Assembly (NCBI RefSeq): GCF_029522115.1
Contig: NZ_JAKWFK010000020.1
Location: 1-64,000 of the forward strand
Direction of reading: 5' to 3'
Length of the DNA: 64,000 nt
From: Trinickia sp. Y13
GTDB taxonomy: Bacteria > Pseudomonadota > Gammaproteobacteria > Burkholderiales > Burkholderiaceae
The position numbers and the translations under genes are program-made. The notes below the pieces were generated by a model. The model did not search any database, had not been told where the DNA came from, and saw nothing but the letters and a program-made list of their open reading frames with translations. This document shows, one piece after another, positions 37,674 through 45,726 of this stretch. Within the stretch, counting starts at the first letter, position 1. The number at the start of each line of letters is the position of its first letter.

Positions 37674-38318
37674 ATGCCACTCGCTCGCCCCGATCGCCCG
37701 ATCCGCCTTCACTCGATGCGTCTTTCGGGCCATGCCCATCGCGCAAAGCTGTTTCTGAGCCTGCTTGGCCTGCCGTTCGAAACGATCGAAGTGGATGTTC
37801 GGGCGGGCGAGCAACGCACCCCGGCCTTTCTAGCGATGAATCCCTTCGGGCACGTACCCGTGATCGAGGACGGCGAGACGATCGTGTTCGATTCGAACGC
37901 AATACTCGTCTATCTCGCGAAGCGCTACGCCGATGCATCGTGGCTGCCGGAAGACCCCGTCGGCGCGGCGCAGGTGACGCAATGGCTCGCTCTGGCGGCG
38001 GGTCCGATCGCCTATGGGCCATGCGCGGCCCGTCTCGTGAAGGTGTTCGGCAACGACCTCGATTACGACGCCGCCGTGCGCACGGCGATCAAGCTGTTCG
38101 ATGTCATCGAACCGATGTTCGGCACGCGAGCCTTCGCCATCGGAGCGCAGCCGACGATCGCCGACGTCGCGGCCTACACCTACATCGCCCATGCGCCCGA
38201 GGGCGGTATTTCGCTCGCGCCGTATCCGAACTTGCGCGCTTGGCTCGCACGGGTGGAAGCACTGCCCGGCTTCGTCGCCATGCCGGCAGTCGCGCCCGCG
38301 CCGGCGACGCAATCGTAG
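37674..38318 (+). CDS. Glutathione S-transferase family protein
   Basis: The 214-residue protein has an N-terminal thioredoxin-like GST domain (GHAHRAKLFLSLLGLPFETIE, MNPFGHVPVIEDGETIVFDS with the cis-Pro and the glutathione gamma-Glu site) and a C-terminal all-helical domain (IADVAAYTYI with the N-capping Asp). It likely conjugates glutathione to electrophiles; the substrate is unknown. AAGGAC precedes the ATG. It lies 42 bp upstream of the PNPOx-family gene, so the two form an operon divergent from the LysR gene. Confidence 0.92.
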   Translation: MPLARPDRPIRLHSMRLSGHAHRAKLFLSLLGLPFETIEVDVRAGEQRTPAFLAMNPFGHVPVIEDGETIVFDSNAILVYLAKRYADASWLPEDPVGAAQVTQWLALAAGPIAYGPCAARLVKVFGNDLDYDAAVRTAIKLFDVIEPMFGTRAFAIGAQPTIADVAAYTYIAHAPEGGISLAPYPNLRAWLARVEALPGFVAMPAVAPAPATQS

Positions 38319-38360
38319 AACCCGTAGGTCGCCCTACTCCTAGACGAGGATGCTTGCGCC

Positions 38361-39383
38361 ATGAGCACCGAAACGCACGAACGCCGCCCCGTCATGCCGC
38401 CGCCCGGCTGGGACCTCGACGACGCACCGTTCCATGCCGGCGAAATTGCCGTGCAGACGCGCGCCGGCGTACGAGAAAAAGCCGAAATAGGCGGGCGGCG
38501 CGGCATACGCCGCTATTTGCCCGAACAGCACCGGCAGTTCTTCGCGCAATTGCCGTTCATCGTCCTCGGCGGCATCGATGCCCAAGGGCAGCCCTGGGCC
38601 ACATTGCGTGTGGGCGATCCGGGTTTCGTCTCTTCGCCCGATGCGACGACGCTGCGCATCGCGGGCGAACCACTCGACGGCGATCCGCTCGCCCGCGCCT
38701 GGCGGACAGGCGCCGCGTTGGGAGGCCTCGGCATCGAGCCGCCGACGCGCCGGCGCAATCGCGTCAACGGCATCGTGACCGCGGACGACGACGGCGTCCT
38801 GACGGTGAACGTGCGCCAAAGCTTCGGCAATTGCGCGAAGTACATCCAAAGCCGCACGCCGACTCGCATCGAGCAAGGGCGGCCGGCCACGGAACGCGCT
38901 TCTGAACGCCGGGCCGCGACGCTCGATGCGGCCGACCGGACGCTCATCGCGAGCAGCGATACGTATTTCATCGCCACGCGCAGCACGCTGGCCGACGACG
39001 CCGCGTCGCAAGGCGTCGACGTGTCGCATCGCGGGGGACCGCCGGGGTTCGTCCGTATCGAGGACGAGCGCACCTTCGTCGCCCCCGACTATCGCGGCAA
39101 TCAATTCTTCAATACGCTCGGCAATCTTGCCGAAGACAGCCGCGCGGGGCTGCTGTTCATCGATTTCGACCGCGGCGACCTGCTCTATGTCGCTGCGCGC
39201 GCCGATATCGTCTGGGAAGGCGCTGCGCTCGAGACGTTTGCCGATGCTCAGCGACTCGTGCGGTTCACGGTCGAAGAAGTGCGACGCAGTCCCGCATCGC
39301 TGCCTTTTCATTGGTCCGCGGTCGAATATGCCCCGCAGTTCGCCATCGCTAACGCGGCGTCGACGCTATCGAGCGGCAACTGA
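38361..39383 (+). CDS. Pyridoxamine 5'-phosphate oxidase-like FMN-binding protein
   Basis: The 340-residue product contains two split-barrel segments of the PNPOx-like type (QLPFIVLGGIDAQGQPWATL near residue 70, and YRGNQFFNTLGNLAEDSRAG near residue 240). Between them is a Cys-containing CAKYIQSRTP, typical of the general-stress / flavin-reductase-like members. FMN or F420-type cofactor binding is expected; the substrate is unknown. GAGGA precedes the ATG. It is co-transcribed with the GST gene, suggesting a detoxification role. Confidence 0.85.
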   Translation: MSTETHERRPVMPPPGWDLDDAPFHAGEIAVQTRAGVREKAEIGGRRGIRRYLPEQHRQFFAQLPFIVLGGIDAQGQPWATLRVGDPGFVSSPDATTLRIAGEPLDGDPLARAWRTGAALGGLGIEPPTRRRNRVNGIVTADDDGVLTVNVRQSFGNCAKYIQSRTPTRIEQGRPATERASERRAATLDAADRTLIASSDTYFIATRSTLADDAASQGVDVSHRGGPPGFVRIEDERTFVAPDYRGNQFFNTLGNLAEDSRAGLLFIDFDRGDLLYVAARADIVWEGAALETFADAQRLVRFTVEEVRRSPASLPFHWSAVEYAPQFAIANAASTLSSGN

Positions 39384-39489
39384 ACGTCAGGGAAGCGGAG
39401 CCGGTCCTCGCCTAGCGGCGGCCGGCTAACGCGCCGCCCACGGCCAGGGCAAGGTGGGCGTTGCCGCCATCGATATGAGCGTCATTTAT

Positions 39490-39508
39490 AAAAACAATTA
39501 TCATTCTC
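39490..39508 (-). promoter_or_regulatory. Fur-box-like operator upstream of mntH
   Basis: Read leftward the 19 bases are GAGAATGATAATTGTTTTT, close to the Fur consensus (about 14 of 19 positions). They lie 52-71 bp before the mntH start in an AT-rich stretch. Iron- or manganese-responsive repression by a Fur-family protein (Fur or Mur) is likely. Confidence 0.7.
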
Positions 39509-39560
39509 ATATCGATAGCTTTTACCATGAACACCTCATGCAAGGGGAACGAGGTGCGTC

Positions 39561-40868
39561 ATGACGACTGCGCAAATGCAACTGGGAATGAGCGGCCGCG
39601 CCACGTTGGCGATCGGCGACGCCCTCGCCGGGCGCGGCGGGCACAGCCCCTTCGCGCGGCTGCGCGCGGCCCTGCTGTTTGCCGGCCCCGCCGTCGTCGC
39701 GTCCATTGCGTACGTGGACCCCGGCAATTTTGCGACGAACCTGCAGGCGGGGGCCAAGTACGGCTATTCGCTATTGTGGGTCGTGCTCGCGGCGAACGTC
39801 GTGGCGATGTTGTTTCAAGCGCTTTCGGCCAAACTCGGCATCGTCACGAATCGCAATCTCGCTGAAATCAGTCGCGCGCATTTTCCTGTGCCCATCGTGT
39901 ACGCGATGTGGGGCGTGAGCGAGATCGCCGCCATGGCGACCGACCTCGCGGAATTCCTCGGCGGCGCCCTCGGCTTGTCGTTGCTGCTTCATGTGCCGCT
40001 CATCGCCGGCATGGCGATCACCGGCATCGTCACCTATGCGATCCTCGCTGCCGAAAAGCGCGGCTTTCGCCCGCTCGAGCTCATCATCGGCGCCTTGATC
40101 GGCACCGTCGCGCTCTCCTATGTGATCGAGTTGATGCTCGTCGACGTGAACTGGAGCGAAGCGGCGCACGGCGCCTTCGTACCGCATCTGCAAGGCGGCG
40201 GCGCACTCTCGCTCGCCGCGGGCATTTTCGGCGCGACGGTCATGCCGCACGCGATCTACCTGCACTCGGGCCTCACGCAACATCGCGCCCCCGCTCGCAA
40301 CGATGCGGCGCGCCGCAAACTGCTGCGCTTTTCCAATCGGGAAGTGATCGTCGCCCTGTCGCTCGCCGGGCTCGTGAACATGGCGATGGTCATCATGGCC
40401 TCGAGCGCGTTTCACGCAGGGCATGCCGACGTCGCCGAGATCGAGACCGCCTATCGGAGCCTCACGCCGCTGCTAGGCGCAGGCGCCGCCGCGGTGTTCC
40501 TCGTGTCGTTGCTGGCCTCAGGCATTTCGAGTTCGGTCGTGGGGACGATGGCGGGACAGATGGTGATGCAGGGTTTCGTCGGCCTTCACATTCCCGTCGG
40601 GCTGCGCCGGCTTTTGACGATGGCGCCCGCTTTCGTCGTCGCCGCACTCGGCGTGCAGGCCACCGACGCGCTGCTCTACAGTCAGGTCGTGCTCAGCTTC
40701 GCATTGCCGGCGCCGATGATCGCGCTCGTCATCGTGACGAGCCGGCGGGACATCATGGGCGAATTCGTGAACAGCACGAAAGTGACGACGGCCGCGATTG
40801 CCGCGACCGTCGTCATCCTTGCGCTGAACGTCGTGCTCCTGCTGCAAACGTTCGGGGCGCTCGGCTAA
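39561..40868 (+). CDS. mntH: Mn2+/Fe2+ NRAMP transporter MntH
   Basis: The 435-residue protein is a canonical NRAMP proton-coupled importer of Mn2+/Fe2+. It has the TM1 motif in YVDPGNFATNLQAG and the TM6 motif in GATVMPHAIYLHSGL, which supply the Asp, Asn and Met ligands, plus about 11 hydrophobic helices. GAGGT precedes the ATG, and a Fur-like box sits in the promoter. It converges with nirK; the 37-bp gap contains the perfect inverted repeat GGCCTAG-C-CTAGGCC at 40877-40891. Confidence 0.94.
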   Translation: MTTAQMQLGMSGRATLAIGDALAGRGGHSPFARLRAALLFAGPAVVASIAYVDPGNFATNLQAGAKYGYSLLWVVLAANVVAMLFQALSAKLGIVTNRNLAEISRAHFPVPIVYAMWGVSEIAAMATDLAEFLGGALGLSLLLHVPLIAGMAITGIVTYAILAAEKRGFRPLELIIGALIGTVALSYVIELMLVDVNWSEAAHGAFVPHLQGGGALSLAAGIFGATVMPHAIYLHSGLTQHRAPARNDAARRKLLRFSNREVIVALSLAGLVNMAMVIMASSAFHAGHADVAEIETAYRSLTPLLGAGAAAVFLVSLLASGISSSVVGTMAGQMVMQGFVGLHIPVGLRRLLTMAPAFVVAALGVQATDALLYSQVVLSFALPAPMIALVIVTSRRDIMGEFVNSTKVTTAAIAATVVILALNVVLLLQTFGALG

Positions 40869-40905
40869 GGCAAGTCAGGCCTAGCCTAGGCCCTCGTCGC
40901 CTCGC

Positions 40906-42420
40906 TTACTGTGCCTGTACCGATCCGACGTGATAGACCGCCGGGTCGGCTTTGCCCCCGACTTCGAGCAGGCCGACGAGGCCCTTGCCTGCACGCGTGA
41001 GCGCATGGTCGACGAGCATGTACTTGCCCGGGTACTGCATCTTCATTTCGACGATCGCTGCGCCGCCCGGCGGCACGATCGTCGTTTGGACATCGTGCTT
41101 GACGCCGCTCAGCGAACCGCCTTCATAGACGGTATCGAACACCCCGCCGATGATGTGGAACGACGAGATCTTGTTCGGGCCGCCCACGCCGAAGTACACA
41201 CGCACCGTCTGGCCCACGTCGGCCACGAGCTTATGCGTCTTCGTCAGCGAACCGACCGCGCCGTTGAATACGTAGTACTCGGGCTGCTCGGCAGACAGCT
41301 TGGCCATATCCACTTGTTGATGCACGTGCGTGCCGAACGGTTTGGTCGTGTAGATCTCGCCCTGCATCACGTAGTATTCCTTGTCGACCTTGGGCAAACC
41401 GCCTTCGGGCTCGATCAGGATCATGCCGTACATGCCAGCCGCGATGTGCTCGGGAACGAGCGGCGTCGCGCAGTGATACACGTACAAGCCCGGGTGCATC
41501 GGCTTGAACGTAATCGTCTTTTGCTGGCCCGGGGCGACCTGCGTATCGCCTCCGCCGCCCATCCCGCCCATCACCGCATGCAGGTCGATCGAGTGATTCA
41601 TCTTGCTCGTCGGCGCATTCGCGAGCGTCAGCTCCACCGTGTCGCCCACCCGCGCGCGCAGCATCGGACCAGGCACTTGCTTGTCGAAGGTCCAGTAGGT
41701 GAACGTCGTACCGTTGTCGAGCTTGCCGGTGACTTCATCGGTTTCGATGCGGTATTTCAGCGTCTGCGGCGCGCGAGCGCCGATCGGGGACGGCACGGCG
41801 GACGGGTCGCCCGCAATGCTGATGGCGTCCGCTTTGGCCGGCAAGGCGGGGGCCGCCGAAGCGGTGTAGACGGCAGGCATGGGCATCGCGTGTCCGTCCA
41901 TGCCGCCGTGGGCCGAGGCCGGTTCGACACCGCCCATATCGCCACGCGCGGCCTGCGCCGGAGCCTGGGCCGCGGCGGCGGTCACGATGAGCTTGCCTTC
42001 CATGCCAGCTTCCTTATGGCCGGCCACGCTGCAGAAGTACGGGAACTCGCCCGCACGCGTTGCCACGAAACGCAGCGTCGTCGGTCCGCTCGCGCCGCTG
42101 AAGCGCTTCGATTCGACTTTCAGGTCGGGGAACGTGATGTCGTGTTCCGCGCCCTCCTTGCTTGCGATCGCGATTTCCACCGTATCGCCGACTTGCACTT
42201 TCAAATCGGGATCGGCATTGCCTCGCTCGTCTTCATAAACGAGCTTGCCGTCGGCGATATCCGTGCGAAGCGTGAAATGTTTAACGTTGCCCTGTGCGGC
42301 TGATTTAGCGGCGTGTGCGGAAGCGGGAATGGGTGTAGCAGCAAAACCGGCGGTGCTGCCGCTCCCCATGATCAATGCGACGGCAAAGCATATTGGCGTA
42401 ATAACACGGAATTTGCACAT
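40906..42420 (-). CDS. nirK: Copper nitrite reductase NirK with extra N-terminal cupredoxin domain
   Basis: NirK reduces nitrite to nitric oxide in the periplasm. From this start (504 aa) there is a signal peptide, then an additional cupredoxin (about 45-150) with a full type-1 copper set: H93, C130, H135 and M140. A Met/His/Gly linker follows, then the two-domain NirK core. There H276, C317, H325 and M330 form the type-1 site, H281 and H316 belong to the type-2 site, D279 is the catalytic Asp, and the catalytic His lies in ISSFHIIGG. GGAG lies 6 bases before this ATG; one Met 12 bp upstream is possible. An FNR-type box lies about 345 bp upstream. Confidence 0.93.
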   Translation of the reverse strand: MCKFRVITPICFAVALIMGSGSTAGFAATPIPASAHAAKSAAQGNVKHFTLRTDIADGKLVYEDERGNADPDLKVQVGDTVEIAIASKEGAEHDITFPDLKVESKRFSGASGPTTLRFVATRAGEFPYFCSVAGHKEAGMEGKLIVTAAAAQAPAQAARGDMGGVEPASAHGGMDGHAMPMPAVYTASAAPALPAKADAISIAGDPSAVPSPIGARAPQTLKYRIETDEVTGKLDNGTTFTYWTFDKQVPGPMLRARVGDTVELTLANAPTSKMNHSIDLHAVMGGMGGGGDTQVAPGQQKTITFKPMHPGLYVYHCATPLVPEHIAAGMYGMILIEPEGGLPKVDKEYYVMQGEIYTTKPFGTHVHQQVDMAKLSAEQPEYYVFNGAVGSLTKTHKLVADVGQTVRVYFGVGGPNKISSFHIIGGVFDTVYEGGSLSGVKHDVQTTIVPPGGAAIVEMKMQYPGKYMLVDHALTRAGKGLVGLLEVGGKADPAVYHVGSVQAQ

Positions 42421-42736
42421 CATGTGCTCCATAACCGATAGTCTGTTTTATGACCGGCCCGAGACATGGCCCGCGGTCTACGCGGCCATGCGGTTCGATG
42501 CCGGCGCTGGTTGGGCGAGTGGCCCCGGCCTTGCCGGGCATCGCCTGTTCAAACGCGATCGATTGAGACGCTTCGCCGCGTCCGTTGCACGAGCCCGCGT
42601 CGCTATCGAATGCATGAAAACAGTTCGAATATTCCCGATCGATTTCCTCGACTTAATTGCCACGGGAATTCCGACTGCATCATTCGATCCGTCGATCGAC
42701 TATCGACGTTTCACAATGCCCGTCTTCATGTATTCC
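42421..42736. other. nirK 5' leader region
   Basis: This non-coding stretch lies between the predicted transcription start near 42730 and nirK, about 310 bases. A leftward 61-codon frame starting at GTG (42663) is Arg-rich and has no ribosome binding site, so I do not call it. A nine-codon frame (MKTGIVKRR) starts just inside the predicted transcript. The role of such a long leader is unknown. Confidence 0.4.
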
Positions 42737-42778
42737 AATGTAGTCAAATAAACGCCAAATAAAATTGATGGTGATCAA
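42737..42778 (-). promoter_or_regulatory. FNR/Dnr-type promoter upstream of nirK
   Basis: TTGATGGTGATCAA (42765-42778) is a perfect match to the FNR/Dnr/NnrR half-sites TTGAT-N4-ATCAA. Read leftward, a -10 hexamer TACATT (42742-42737) lies so that the box is centred at -41.5 from a start at 42730, the standard activator position. It should drive nirK under oxygen limitation or nitric oxide. Confidence 0.8.
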
Positions 42779-42848
42779 GCGAAAACACCAAGTGGATTTC
42801 CACGGTATTGGCACCCGACCGCGCGCCGCCCATTCAAGCCGCGAAGCG

Positions 42849-44129
42849 TTACGGGTGGCGGCGATTCGGGTTTATGCGCCGTTTCGCCACAGCACGCGAT
42901 TTAGCGAGTAATTTGACGAGCCGTGCGTCATCGCGAGGGCTCGAATCATCGCCACTCGTAGCTGAATTGGGGCCGTGCTTGCCGTTGGCGCGTTTGGCCG
43001 TCGTTTCCCGATCGCGCGCCTCCCGTTTCGCACGCCGCGCTTCGCGTGCGAGCAGCGCGGCGAAGGCGGCCTCGTCCGCCTTCAAACCGCGCCGCGTCCT
43101 AACCTTCGGTAGCTCACAGAGCTCGCCGGCTTCGAACGCCTCGATGACCCCGGGATGGATGTAGCAGCGCCGGCAGACCGCCGGCGCATTGCGCAGCGTT
43201 GCCGCGACGTGCTTGACGGTCTCGACGAGATGCTTGCGGGCGTGGGCCGCGCTGCGCGGCTCGATCTGACGCAGGGCGGCGAGCGCGAACACGCTGCCGG
43301 CCCACGTGCGATAGTCCTTCGCCGTGAAATCGGCGCCGCTCGTTTCGCGCAGATAATCGTTGATGTCGGATGAGCCGACGGGCCGGCGCTCGCCGTTTTC
43401 ATCGACGTATTGAAACAGTTCGCGCCCCGGCAAATCCATGCACCGTCGTACGATGCGGGCCACGCGCGGGTCGTCGACATCGACATCGTGCTCGATGCCG
43501 CTCTTGCCGCGAAACCGAAAGCGCAAGTGCCCGGCGCGCACGGCCGCGTGACGCTTGCGCAGTGTCGTGAGCCCGAAGGATTGGTTTTCGCGCGCATACT
43601 CCGCGCTGCCCACGCGCACGAGGGTGACATCGAGCAAGCGCACCACGGTCGCCGCCACTTTTGCCCACGGCATGCCTGGTAGGCGCAGATCGCGCGCCAC
43701 GTGTGCGCGAATCTTCGGCAACGCGTCGCCGAAGGCGGCCATCCGGTCATATTTGGTGGCATCGCGTATTTCGCGCCAGCGCACGTGGTAGCGGTACTGC
43801 TTGCGCATGCGCGCGTCGCGCCCCGTCGCTTGCAAGTGGCCCAGCGGGTCGGGGCAGATCCACACGTCGGTATAGGCCGGCGGCACCGCGAGCGCATCGA
43901 TGCGTTTGATTTCCGCTTCGTTGCGGATGCGCCGACCCTGCGGGTCGAAGTAGACGAAATGCCCGCGCACAAGCTTGCGCGTGATGCCGGGACGACGGTC
44001 GTCGACATAGCGCAAGTCCTTCGGCAATTCGATCGGCGGCGCGGCAGGCTCGGGCGCATCGCCACCCGAGGGGTTGCGTGTCGATGCGCGTGCAGGCGGG
44101 CGGCTCGAACCGCGAGAAGGCTTGGGCAT
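42849..44129 (-). CDS. DNA topoisomerase IB
   Basis: The 426-residue enzyme is a poxvirus/eukaryote-type IB topoisomerase, which relaxes supercoils through a 3'-phosphotyrosine. It has an N-terminal domain with LRYVDDRRPGITRK and the catalytic-domain motifs FRGKSGIEHDVDVDD, SSDINDYLRETSGADFTAKD and RTWAGS. The likely catalytic Tyr lies in VCRRCYIHPGVIEAF. The N-terminal 35 and C-terminal 60 residues are basic and low-complexity. The start is the ATG giving MPKPSRGSS; upstream in-frame sequence looks non-coding. Confidence 0.93.
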   Translation of the reverse strand: MPKPSRGSSRPPARASTRNPSGGDAPEPAAPPIELPKDLRYVDDRRPGITRKLVRGHFVYFDPQGRRIRNEAEIKRIDALAVPPAYTDVWICPDPLGHLQATGRDARMRKQYRYHVRWREIRDATKYDRMAAFGDALPKIRAHVARDLRLPGMPWAKVAATVVRLLDVTLVRVGSAEYARENQSFGLTTLRKRHAAVRAGHLRFRFRGKSGIEHDVDVDDPRVARIVRRCMDLPGRELFQYVDENGERRPVGSSDINDYLRETSGADFTAKDYRTWAGSVFALAALRQIEPRSAAHARKHLVETVKHVAATLRNAPAVCRRCYIHPGVIEAFEAGELCELPKVRTRRGLKADEAAFAALLAREARRAKREARDRETTAKRANGKHGPNSATSGDDSSPRDDARLVKLLAKSRAVAKRRINPNRRHP

Positions 44130-44247
44130 GGCGCGAGGCAAAGACGGAGGGTTGAGACGTTTTATGCAATCGCCATGCCATAGGCGCCGCTCGGTGCGAG
44201 CGCCGACTATCCTTCTGCCGGGCGCCGTGCGGCTCGACGCCCGGAGG

Positions 44248-45027
44248 TCAACCCAGATGCCCCGCACCGAAGCGGTCGTTGAAAGTGTGGAATTGCTCCA
44301 TGTATTTCTCGTAACCCTGCTCGGCGGCAAAGCGCAGCGGGTAGACGCGTTTGACCAGCACTTCGCGCGCGTTCGGCTGCGTTTCGAGAATGCTCATGAC
44401 TTCGCCGATGAACTCGGCAAGCGGCATGGCGTTCGGATCGTTCGCTTGCTGCTCGCCCATCAATTCGGTCGCGACATACGGCGGAACGATTTCTATGACG
44501 TCGACCGGCGTATGACGCAATTGATAGCGCAACGCGTCGCTGAACGCATGAATCGCGGCTTTCGTCGCGCTGTAGGCCGGCGTATGAGCGAGCGTGAGAA
44601 ACGCCAAGCCCGAAGACACGGTCAGCACCGTCGAGTGCGGCTGACGCTTCAGTTGCGGCAACAGCGCCGCGGTCAGGCGCATCGGCGCAAGCAGATTCGT
44701 CGCGACCGTCGCCTCGGCGGTCGACAGATCCACCTCGTCCGCAGCCCAGTCTTCCATCTGCATGATGCCGGCGTTGTTCAGCACGGCGTTCAGTTGCGGA
44801 TACTCCTCGGCCATGCGCGCCGCGAAGCGCTCGATTCCCTTCGGGTCCTGTAGATCGAGTTGCGCCGTCTTCATCCCGGGGTTGGCTTGCGCCACCTGAC
44901 GCAGCGTGTCCTCGCGCCGGCCGGCGATGATGACTTGATTGCCGCGGCGATGAAACGCTTCGGCCAAGGCGCGCCCGATGCCCGAGCCACCGCCCGTGAT
45001 GAGAAGGGTGTTTCCAGTCACTTGCAT
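44248..45027 (-). CDS. SDR-family oxidoreductase (DltE-like)
   Basis: The 259-residue short-chain dehydrogenase has the NAD(P) site LLITGGGSGIGRALAEAF, the NNAGIM motif and the catalytic Ser plus YSATK (Tyr and Lys). The C-terminal region resembles DltE-like SDRs. The substrate is unknown. GGGAGAG precedes the ATG giving MQVTGNTLL. It is divergent from the HxlR regulator, and the inverted repeat between them suggests HxlR represses this gene. Confidence 0.92.
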   Translation of the reverse strand: MQVTGNTLLITGGGSGIGRALAEAFHRRGNQVIIAGRREDTLRQVAQANPGMKTAQLDLQDPKGIERFAARMAEEYPQLNAVLNNAGIMQMEDWAADEVDLSTAEATVATNLLAPMRLTAALLPQLKRQPHSTVLTVSSGLAFLTLAHTPAYSATKAAIHAFSDALRYQLRHTPVDVIEIVPPYVATELMGEQQANDPNAMPLAEFIGEVMSILETQPNAREVLVKRVYPLRFAAEQGYEKYMEQFHTFNDRFGAGHLG

Positions 45028-45104
45028 GATGTCTCTCCCGTGGTTGACTGACGGCAGAATAGCGCCAATACTCTCATATAGGAAGTAGGCACCTTTTTGT
45101 ATCA

Positions 45105-45120
45105 TACGAACACATTCGTA
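45105..45120. promoter_or_regulatory. Palindromic operator between SDR and HxlR genes
   Basis: TACGAA-CACA-TTCGTA is a perfect 6+4+6 inverted repeat in the divergent promoter region. It is a good candidate site for the neighbouring HxlR dimer, by position only. Confidence 0.65.
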
Positions 45121-45147
45121 ACTAACCTACCAATTCGAGCCATAGAG

Positions 45148-45558
45148 ATGAGCCTGAAAAAACAAAAGCAGACGGGGCGCGCCGTCGTCTTCGAATCGCC
45201 CACGGGCAAGCCGTCTACGCCCGAGATCGACGACGTCGTGATGGAAGTCATCGGCAAAGTCGCGGATAAATGGACCATGTGCGTGCTCGAGGTACTCGCG
45301 CAGAACGGCGTCTTGCGGTTCACGCGCATTGGCGAGCTCGTCGGCGGCATCAGTCAGCGCATGTTGACCAAGACGTTGCGGCAGATGGAAGAAGACGGCT
45401 TCGTCACGCGCACCGTCTACCCCGAAGTGCCGCCGCGCGTGGAATATCAACTGACCGAACTCGGCGAGAGCCTGTGCGCCGCGTTTTGCGGTGTCTGGGT
45501 GTGGGCGGAAAAGCATTACGCGCAACTGCAAGCGCGGCCCAAGCAAGCCAAGGCGTGA
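45148..45558 (+). CDS. HxlR-family transcriptional regulator
   Basis: The 136-residue winged-HTH protein shows the HxlR pattern: VADKWTMCVLEVLAQNGVLRFTR is split by family-typical GELVGGISQRMLTKTLRQME, then DGFVTRTVYPEVPPRVEYQL. Many HxlR proteins respond to reactive electrophiles or oxidants. The start is the ATG giving MSLKKQKQ; the upstream in-frame start would run through the operator. It is divergent from the SDR gene. Confidence 0.92.
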   Translation: MSLKKQKQTGRAVVFESPTGKPSTPEIDDVVMEVIGKVADKWTMCVLEVLAQNGVLRFTRIGELVGGISQRMLTKTLRQMEEDGFVTRTVYPEVPPRVEYQLTELGESLCAAFCGVWVWAEKHYAQLQARPKQAKA

Positions 45559-45726
45559 CACACCGCGGCGCAGCACCAGCTCGCCATCGCTATCTTGCGC
45601 TAAGGGTGGTAATGCGTCCTGTTTTAGCGCAAATCGCGCTCAAGCCCCGGTAAATCACGAAGATCGAGGTGCTTGCCATCGGCAAGCGCATTGCAATTCG
45701 CATCGATCCTTCGAAAGGGGCAAACC

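Noticed and set aside
40930-42303. A 457-codon rightward frame opposite nirK
   Set aside because: Its composition is Arg/His-rich and not protein-like, and it lies within the well-supported nirK gene.
42478-42663. A 61-codon leftward frame in the nirK leader
   Set aside because: It starts at GTG without a ribosome binding site and is very Arg-rich.
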